Shown here: one piece after another, positions 39,176 to 44,188 of the stretch
Layout: every line of letters starts with the position of its first letter
Numbering within the stretch: the stretch's first letter is position 1
DNA from: Deltaproteobacteria bacterium
GTDB taxonomy: Bacteria > Desulfobacterota > DSM-4660 > Desulfatiglandales > HGW-15
DNA: 44,188 nt
Direction of reading: 5' to 3'
Assembly (NCBI GenBank): GCA_019308525.1
Contig: JAFDIC010000154.1
Span: 1 to 44,188, forward strand
The notes under the pieces: model-generated
Told to the model about the DNA's origin: nothing
Database searches by the model: none
Seen by the model: the letters and a program-made list of their open reading frames with translations, nothing else
Program-made: the position numbers and the translations under genes

Positions 39176-40641
39176 GCCCTCTCATGTCGAGGGATCACAA
39201 CGTAGGCGGCGTTGATTCAACAATGACGCTTAATGTCAAGAATTTTGAGATAATTTCAGGGGGGGCATCAACCACCACAACCACGACTACCCAGAGCACG
39301 ACCACCACGAGCACGACCGCGCCCGGCGGGACTTCCACTTCGTCCTCCACAAGCTCAAGCACAACCACGTCGACTCAGTCCACTTCCACGACCACCACGA
39401 CCGAGGTCCCTCCGTGCAAGGACCCCGCCAACTACGCCTACGACGCGCCCCAGGAGTGGACTCACAACGAGAGTAACTGGGCCGGCAGGACGATGCGATA
39501 CATCATTCCGGCATCCAGCTTGAGGGCCGGCGGGTCCGAGGTCTCAGTCTATTTCACCTGGTTCGGTCTCGACTATGAGATCGGCAAATGCTACATCGGC
39601 CACCAGGCAAGCTCCGGCCACGAGTACGACTTTGACGGGAACCAGGTTCAGGTCACTTTCAACGGCGGCTTTCCGGGGGCCACGGTCACAAGCCCAGGTG
39701 AGTGGTCCGACCAGGTCGCTTTCAGTCTTGACCCGTCCAAGAACCTCGTCGTCGCCGTTTACTTTGTTGACAACGGCATCCCGCGCGGGCCGCTTGAGCC
39801 GAACGTCACCGGCTACTGGAAAGACGGGGATGACGCTGCGACGACAGATGCGGTCGGATATTCTCTTCTCCCCACTTACACGGCGCAAAGGGTGATAGAT
39901 GTCGTCTGTGTTTCAGCAGGCTTGACCACCACGAGCACGACCACGACATCATCCACTACCTCCAGCTCGACCACCACGACCGGGCCTGGGGCGACCGGCA
40001 CCACGACCAGCTCTTCGACCACCACTTCAACTCAATCGACAACCTGCACGACCACGACCTCCGGGCCATATTGGTCATGGTACCAGGACAGGCCTGTCTT
40101 CCTGGTCGATCCCAACTGGGTTTCCCCCCTGGATTCAGATATCGATGATCCAACGGAGATCACGGCATATTACGGCAAGGAATACGCCTACGGGCACTAT
40201 CCGGAGGGACCCACCTGGAGGTCGGATATAGTCGTCAATGCGGCCTTTGACGCTGCCGACATCACGCTCAGCGTCGAGGATTTCAAATGGGAAGATTATT
40301 TCCGGCAGACGGGGACAGGTCAGTATCTCTTCTTTGCGTTCCCGGACGGGACCACAGCGGTCAGAAAGCTAATATCCGCAACATCGTCCACAATCACGCT
40401 AGATCAGGCGATCGGAAAGACGGTTTCCACAGATGAGCTCAGCCAGCTCCTGGTCTCGTTTCTCCTGTATGGCCGCTTTGACCAGGACGAGGTCGAGGTG
40501 GAATTTCTGAGCTCCAGGGCAGCAAAAGTCAACTTGAGCTTTCACTCGCTCCCCTACGAGACGCCGGGAGTGATAACGAGCACGTCGAGCACGACTACCA
40601 GCTCGTCAACTACCAGCTCCAGCACGACAACGACGACATAG
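39172..40641 (+). CDS. Tail fibre-like protein with three Ser/Thr mucin-like blocks
   Basis: A 489-residue mosaic. It starts with the end of the LamG domain (MTLNVKNFEIIS), then Ser/Thr block 1 (39268-39402), a beta domain (RYIIPASSLRAGGSEVSVYF, FDGNQVQVTFNGGFPGATV), block 2 (39922-40059), a tail-tip domain (RPVFLVDPNWVSPLDSD, YFRQTGTGQYLFFAFPDG) and block 3 at the end (40573-40638). The blocks look like flexible spacers, and with glycosyltransferases in the same phage they could carry O-linked sugars. Start TTG, coupled by overlap. Confidence 0.72.
   Translation: MSPLMSRDHNVGGVDSTMTLNVKNFEIISGGASTTTTTTTQSTTTTSTTAPGGTSTSSSTSSSTTTSTQSTSTTTTTEVPPCKDPANYAYDAPQEWTHNESNWAGRTMRYIIPASSLRAGGSEVSVYFTWFGLDYEIGKCYIGHQASSGHEYDFDGNQVQVTFNGGFPGATVTSPGEWSDQVAFSLDPSKNLVVAVYFVDNGIPRGPLEPNVTGYWKDGDDAATTDAVGYSLLPTYTAQRVIDVVCVSAGLTTTSTTTTSSTTSSSTTTTGPGATGTTTSSSTTTSTQSTTCTTTTSGPYWSWYQDRPVFLVDPNWVSPLDSDIDDPTEITAYYGKEYAYGHYPEGPTWRSDIVVNAAFDAADITLSVEDFKWEDYFRQTGTGQYLFFAFPDGTTAVRKLISATSSTITLDQAIGKTVSTDELSQLLVSFLLYGRFDQDEVEVEFLSSRAAKVNLSFHSLPYETPGVITSTSSTTTSSSTTSSSTTTTT
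39268..39402 (+). repeat. Ser/Thr mucin-like block 1
   Basis: About 45 codons almost all Thr or Ser, mixing ACC/ACG/ACA/ACT and AGC/TCG/TCC/TCA. The mixed codons argue for selection on the protein, not for slippage of one DNA repeat. Confidence 0.8.
39922..40059 (+). repeat. Ser/Thr mucin-like block 2
   Basis: About 46 codons, mostly Thr and Ser with a short glycine/proline insertion (GPGATG), between two beta domains of the same protein. Confidence 0.8.
40573..40638 (+). repeat. Ser/Thr mucin-like block 3
   Basis: About 22 codons, Thr and Ser only, forming the C-terminus of the protein. Confidence 0.8.
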
Positions 40642-40653
40642 AGAGAGGAGGAG

Positions 40654-40914
40654 ATGAAGAACCAGACACAGAGTTACATCGAAAAAGAACAGGCGGTCGA
40701 GCTAAAGCCAGTGGAGCTGTTTCACTTCTGGAAGGCGGACGGGTCTCAGCACTGGCGGTACACGTCCCACGACGAGGACGTGGAATACCAGGGCAATACC
40801 TACCAGGCCGCGACCTTGAGGTCTCCACCATTCAAATTTTTGCCGTTTTCAAGGACGACCCGATGGAGGAGTACCTGGCGGAGAACCCGATTGAGGTTGT
40901 ATGGGCCGAAGTGA
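40654..40914 (+). CDS. DUF2163/BR0599-like tail-tip protein, N-terminal fragment
   Basis: Good start (AGGAGGAG). Residues 1-55 (ELFHFWKADGSQHWRYTSHD, VEYQGNTYQAATL) are the start of the DUF2163 family (GTA gp13). After TYQAATL the frame loses sense; the family continues in another frame with LEVSTIQIFAVFKDD. About ten codons are missing at the join. Confidence 0.65.
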   Translation: MKNQTQSYIEKEQAVELKPVELFHFWKADGSQHWRYTSHDEDVEYQGNTYQAATLRSPPFKFLPFSRTTRWRSTWRRTRLRLYGPK

Positions 40915-41441
40915 TCCGGGTGCATAAGGACTTGCCTAATCAGGGTTCAAACGTTTTCATCGGCCAGGTTTCCGGCGTGGCCTTCCAGGGCCAGGAGGCG
41001 ACCGTCAAGTGCGTGGGGTTCGAGTTCCACCTGCGCCAGCCTGCCTTGTCCCTGAGATACCAGCCCAAATGCAATCACTTCATCTACGATGAGATCATAG
41101 ATGGGGTCGGGTGCGGTGTCGATAAAAATGCACACAAGATAACGAAAACCGTGAGCGTGGATGGCCTGACGCTTTCAAACGCGGACCTCGCGTCTTATTC
41201 GGACGGGCACTTCAAGTACGGATGGGTCGAGTGGCAAGGCCACCGCAGGATGATCGTCTCTCATGAGGGACAGAACATCAAGGTCCGGTATCAGATCCCG
41301 GGGCTTTCTTCGGGCGCCCAGGTCGACATCTTTCCTGGCTGCGACGGAAGGCCGGAGACATGCAGGGACAAGTTTTCAAATATCAACCAGTTCCTGGGGT
41401 TCACACAGATCCCGGTCGACAACCCTGCGACCAAATATTGA
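40863..41441 (+). CDS. DUF2163/BR0599-like tail-tip protein, C-terminal part
   Basis: 192 residues with the diagnostic end of the family: HRRMIVSHEGQNIKVRYQIP, VDIFPGCDGRPETCRDKF-SNINQFLGF. In gene-transfer agents this protein joins the baseplate hub. Sense in this frame begins at about 40815, before the ATG at 40863. The gene lies directly before the NlpC/P60 gene. Confidence 0.78.
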   Translation: MEEYLAENPIEVVWAEVIRVHKDLPNQGSNVFIGQVSGVAFQGQEATVKCVGFEFHLRQPALSLRYQPKCNHFIYDEIIDGVGCGVDKNAHKITKTVSVDGLTLSNADLASYSDGHFKYGWVEWQGHRRMIVSHEGQNIKVRYQIPGLSSGAQVDIFPGCDGRPETCRDKFSNINQFLGFTQIPVDNPATKY

Positions 41442-41450
41442 GAGCGGGCT

Positions 41451-41903
41451 ATGGCATATTTTTTTGACAGCGAGGAAAACGTAAGGCGGCTCAAGGAGAC
41501 CCTCAAAAGCTGGGAGGGCACGCCCTGGAGACACAGGACAGCCGTGAAAGGCCTGGGGGCCGACTGCATCCATTTCGTCCTGGGCGTCCTCGGCGAGATG
41601 GGGATCCTGGACCTCTCGCGGATCCCCGTCCCCGACTATCCCCCTGACTGGCACCTGCACAACACCAGGGAAATGCTTTACGAGGGCCTCCACCGCTATC
41701 TCAATGTAGTCGATGTCCCGGTCTCTGAAGTGAGAAACGGCGACATCATACTAATCCACTTCGGCAAAGCGGCGAGCCATGCGGCCTTTTACCTGGACGG
41801 GTTCATTTACCATTGCGTCCGCCCAGGAGGAGTCTCAAAGGGATCCTTCAACGATCGCACCTGGAGGAAGAGGATGAAAATTGCAGTGAGGTTGTTGTCA
41901 TGA
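41451..41903 (+). CDS. NlpC/P60 tail peptidase
   Basis: A complete 150-residue cysteine peptidase: C39 in GLGADCIHF, H110 in ASHAAFYLDG. It matches GTA gp14-like proteins, which cut peptidoglycan during entry. It overlaps the hub gene start by ATGA. Confidence 0.85.
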   Translation: MAYFFDSEENVRRLKETLKSWEGTPWRHRTAVKGLGADCIHFVLGVLGEMGILDLSRIPVPDYPPDWHLHNTREMLYEGLHRYLNVVDVPVSEVRNGDIILIHFGKAASHAAFYLDGFIYHCVRPGGVSKGSFNDRTWRKRMKIAVRLLS

Positions 41904-42289
41904 GCGTCGGGGGCCTGATAGGGGGAGCTGTCGGAGGCGCAGTAGGGTTCCTGGTCGGCGGGCCTGTAGGCGCAGCCATCGGCGCGGGGATCGGCGCCGG
42001 GGTCGGCATGATGCTCGACCCGGTGCAGCCCGACACGCCAGGGCCTTGGGACCAGGGGGGCATTTCGGTCAACCTGGCCAAGGAGGGCACCCCGATACAG
42101 GACGCCCTCGGGACCGTAAAGGTCAACGGAAACATCATATGGTCGTGCTGTCCCAGGTCGGTCGAGATCAAGGAAGAGCAGGGCGGCAAAGGCGGCGGGT
42201 CCCTGGGCAATCGGTATTTGCAGGGGGCCTGTGGACAAACTTTACACTGTCTATGCAAACGACAAAGTGGTCTGGTCGGGCGAGCTTGA
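41900..42289 (+). CDS. Baseplate hub protein, N-terminal fragment
   Basis: Starts ATGA-coupled at 41900. Residues 1-45 are a glycine-rich hydrophobic segment (GGAVGGAVGFLVGGPVGAAI), followed by DALGTVKVNGNIIWSCCPRS and EEQGGKGGG, the start of GTA gp15/megatron-type hubs. The frame then loses sense. The family continues in another frame with WAIGICRGPVDKLYTVYAND. Confidence 0.65.
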   Translation: MSVGGLIGGAVGGAVGFLVGGPVGAAIGAGIGAGVGMMLDPVQPDTPGPWDQGGISVNLAKEGTPIQDALGTVKVNGNIIWSCCPRSVEIKEEQGGKGGGSLGNRYLQGACGQTLHCLCKRQSGLVGRA

Positions 42290-43796
42290 AAGGCCGGCAA
42301 GCGGAGGCCTGGTGACGATATCCCTGGACGGCATGGGGTCCTGTGATTTCTATTTCGGGACTTCGGATCAAACGCCGAACAGCTACATGGGGGCAAGACT
42401 GCCGGATGCCACGCTCAACCCGGCTTACCGGGGCCTGTGTTATGCCGTGCTCAAGGACTGTGCCCTGGGCAATTACAACAGGGCTCCCAGCATGTACTTC
42501 GTGGTTCACAAGGCGCCCTCAATAGAGGCCCTGGAGGACGACTACAAGGACATAGAGACGTTTGACTACAACCCGGCTCATGCCGTCTATTACGTGCTCA
42601 ACAGGATGGCCGGCATTGATGCCGAGTACCTTGGCGCAGACGATTTCAACGTCTCCGGAGGCCTGCGGTGGGGAGGTGATTCAAAGCTCCATCTGTTCCT
42701 CTACCGTGAATCGGAAGACACTGATTCCTTGCCTTCTTTTGGGCCTGAAGACTTCCTTGAAAAGCCCAGGATCGACCGCAAATCATGGCTGGATACCGTC
42801 AATGAATTCAAGGTCCAGTATTCGCGCAGGGTTTTCAGGGAAGCGCTGTGTCCCACGGGATGCGACAACTTTGACATTTCGTCCAAGGAGTCTATCGGAG
42901 CCAACGAGACCAGGCAGATTACCATCCAGAACGATGACTGGACGAACCAGGAATGCAACGATTTCTCCTTCCTGAGCGACGGCCTTCCGGCAAGCAGAAG
43001 GGGGTCCTTCTGGGGCTTCACCTACCAGGGATCCGGAAAATGGCAGGGAAACTACACGACGAACCCTGACCTCTGCACGGGGCAGGATCCGAATGACCCT
43101 GAGTGCCCAAGCATATGCGGCGTAAAGTTGCCATGCTGCACATGCGAAATAATTGATCCGGTCAGCTTTGATATGGACAAGACGCCCGAGACAGTGGATC
43201 CGGGGTCAAGCATAAACCTTTACCTGAAAGATGGCTACGGCCCCTTTACCTGGACAATAGAGAGCGGCTCCGGGTTCAGCCTGGGCGCTGGAGTCACATC
43301 CACTCGCGTGAATACCCTTTATTGCAATCCAGGCTCCTGTTCCAGCGACGATCAAGTGAAAGTTACAGTCAAGGTGCAGGACGCCTGCGGAAACTCAGCC
43401 ACTCACACTTTTAGAAACACAGACGGGGTGTGGGACTATGACCTTGCTAGGAGGGCTTTTATTGCAGAGGTCCAACAGGACTATGATTTGTGCGATGACA
43501 GTGTGCATCGCTGTCAGACCTTCATAGTGGATGGAGATAAGAGATGGAAATACAGCTCGATAAATACCTACGGGAGAGACAGGCAGTGCCTCAAGCTTGG
43601 ATTTGATGCAGTGTATGAAGAATTTACTTATCAGGCTGGACTGTCTAATAGCGGGCCGTGTGGTGCAGGAGGCCGCGATTGCGTAACTTGGGATGCGTTG
43701 TGCGCCGAGGATCCTAACTGTCCCACGGGCATATATACCAGGGTTGAACTCCACTTCTGGAAATGCAACCCGGCAAGTCAATCGAGCGGATGCTGA
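42231..43796 (+). CDS. Baseplate hub protein, C-terminal part
   Basis: 521 residues from GTG 42231 (sense from about 42198). It has YANDKVVWSGELERP, DYNPAHAVYYVLNRMAGIDA, RIDRKSWLDTVNEFKVQYS, the pattern of hub proteins that hold the tail tip. Near residues 305-400 an Ig-like insertion (FTWTIESGSGFSLG, VQDACGNSATHTF) is seen, common in environmental phage hubs. The N-terminal part is the fragment before it. Confidence 0.75.
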   Translation: MDKLYTVYANDKVVWSGELERPASGGLVTISLDGMGSCDFYFGTSDQTPNSYMGARLPDATLNPAYRGLCYAVLKDCALGNYNRAPSMYFVVHKAPSIEALEDDYKDIETFDYNPAHAVYYVLNRMAGIDAEYLGADDFNVSGGLRWGGDSKLHLFLYRESEDTDSLPSFGPEDFLEKPRIDRKSWLDTVNEFKVQYSRRVFREALCPTGCDNFDISSKESIGANETRQITIQNDDWTNQECNDFSFLSDGLPASRRGSFWGFTYQGSGKWQGNYTTNPDLCTGQDPNDPECPSICGVKLPCCTCEIIDPVSFDMDKTPETVDPGSSINLYLKDGYGPFTWTIESGSGFSLGAGVTSTRVNTLYCNPGSCSSDDQVKVTVKVQDACGNSATHTFRNTDGVWDYDLARRAFIAEVQQDYDLCDDSVHRCQTFIVDGDKRWKYSSINTYGRDRQCLKLGFDAVYEEFTYQAGLSNSGPCGAGGRDCVTWDALCAEDPNCPTGIYTRVELHFWKCNPASQSSGC

Positions 43797-44092
43797 TGCA
43801 GGGCATAGGCTTCATATTACAAGCGTGGAAACTTGCCACCATTCAGGAAGCGGTCAACTTGAACCGCAAGCTTGAGCGGGAAGGCAGGACCTGGGCCGAG
43901 GTCACGGGATGGCTCAAGGAAAAAGAGGCGCAAGAGCAAAGGATGGTCGAGCTGAGCCTGGAAGAGCTTTCATTGCTTAGGGCGAGGAGCAGAGGGAAAA
44001 TCCGTCGATTACCCAAAGCGTTGAGGAAAAAACTCTGGGCCGTGGAAGGCTGGAACCTGGAGAACAGGAAGCTTTCAAGGGGCAAACCATGA
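43790..44092 (+). CDS. Small helical protein after the hub
   Basis: A 100-residue basic helical protein overlapping the hub stop (a second ATG at 43796 makes TGATG). It contains TWAEVTGWLKEKEAQEQRMVEL and RKLSRGKP at the end. No family recognised; the order suits a tail-related or chaperone protein. Confidence 0.5.
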   Translation: MLMQGIGFILQAWKLATIQEAVNLNRKLEREGRTWAEVTGWLKEKEAQEQRMVELSLEELSLLRARSRGKIRRLPKALRKKLWAVEGWNLENRKLSRGKP

Positions 44093-44159
44093 AAAGAGAA
44101 GCTGAAAAAGGCCAGGCTGGCCGAGGAATACGGGTTTTTATTTTAGGGGGTTTGTCAAG

Positions 44160-44188
44160 ATGATAATCGACTACCGGGAGGCCATAGC
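44160..44188 (+). CDS. Start of another gene, cut by the window edge
   Basis: ATG at 44160 opens a frame (MIIDYREAI) that runs off the window. A 24-codon frame (44089-44163) overlaps it by ATGA and may be a short linker gene or another frame-broken piece. Confidence 0.3.

Noticed and set aside
39268..40638. Simple DNA tandem repeat or diversity-generating target
   Set aside because: The tracts use mixed synonymous codons without a fixed period, and there is no reverse transcriptase or template repeat in the window.
1..44188. CRISPR arrays, rRNA, insertion sequences
   Set aside because: No regularly spaced repeats, no rRNA-like sequence and no transposase were seen.

Overview
This window looks like one contiguous piece of a temperate, tailed double-stranded DNA phage (siphovirus-like, with a tail module resembling lambda and gene-transfer agents). 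Evidence: an integrase next to a phage-type attachment site, a CI/Cro-like repressor switch, Bet recombinase, terminase, portal, XkdF-type protease, lambda-E-type capsid, tape measure, and the tail-tip order DUF2163 / NlpC-P60 / hub. The host is bacterial (Shine-Dalgarno sites, sigma-70 promoters, tRNA-Glu attachment site). The GC-rich code with many AGG/CGG arginines and the family mix suggest a deltaproteobacterium-like host, but that is only an impression. Because the attachment core lies inside the phage map, with phage genes on both sides, the molecule is more likely a free or circularised phage genome (or tandem copy) than a simple integrated prophage; the tail genes at the right edge and the glycosyltransferases at the left edge may be neighbours.

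Layout. 1-5777 (+): a tightly overlapping cluster of glycosyltransferases (two GT4-like, two GT2-like, one GalNAc-transferase-like) and two methyltransferases. 5816-8337 (-): AT-richer accessory genes (TIR protein, small proteins, lipoprotein, PH-domain membrane protein) with their own near-consensus promoter. 8370-12625 (-): early operon with a Cas4-like exonuclease and Bet annealing protein, driven by a consensus leftward promoter. 12668-13341: immunity switch, with three AGGAGA-N3-TCTCCT operators, two of them inside the spacers of divergent promoters. 13657-15513 (+): regulators, integrase and attP (3' half of tRNA-Glu flanked by repeated arm sites). 15575-17612 (+): replication genes with possible iterons inside the initiator gene, and a VRR-NUC nuclease. 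17578-23389 (+): terminase, zinc ribbon, MuF head protein with kinase-like and ADP-ribosyltransferase domains, and small genes. 23781-27660 (+): an AT-richer three-gene cassette, GHKL ATPase with Ig-like Big2 domains / winged-helix protein / M.PvuII-like N4-cytosine methyltransferase, a candidate undescribed defence or restriction system. 27764-29711 (-): portal block, divergent from the rest across a 22-bp perfect palindrome. 29842-44188 (+): lysis, capsid and tail genes.

Three themes stand out. First, the GHKL/methyltransferase cassette. Second, long mixed-codon Ser/Thr tracts on the decoration protein, tail tube protein and a tail fibre-like protein, in a phage that also carries a glycosyltransferase cluster: a possible mucin-like virion glycosylation system. 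Third, nine otherwise well conserved genes are each interrupted by a frame change, in most of which a short conserved stretch seems to be missing; this is either decay or a systematic assembly problem, and it limits confidence in function for those genes.
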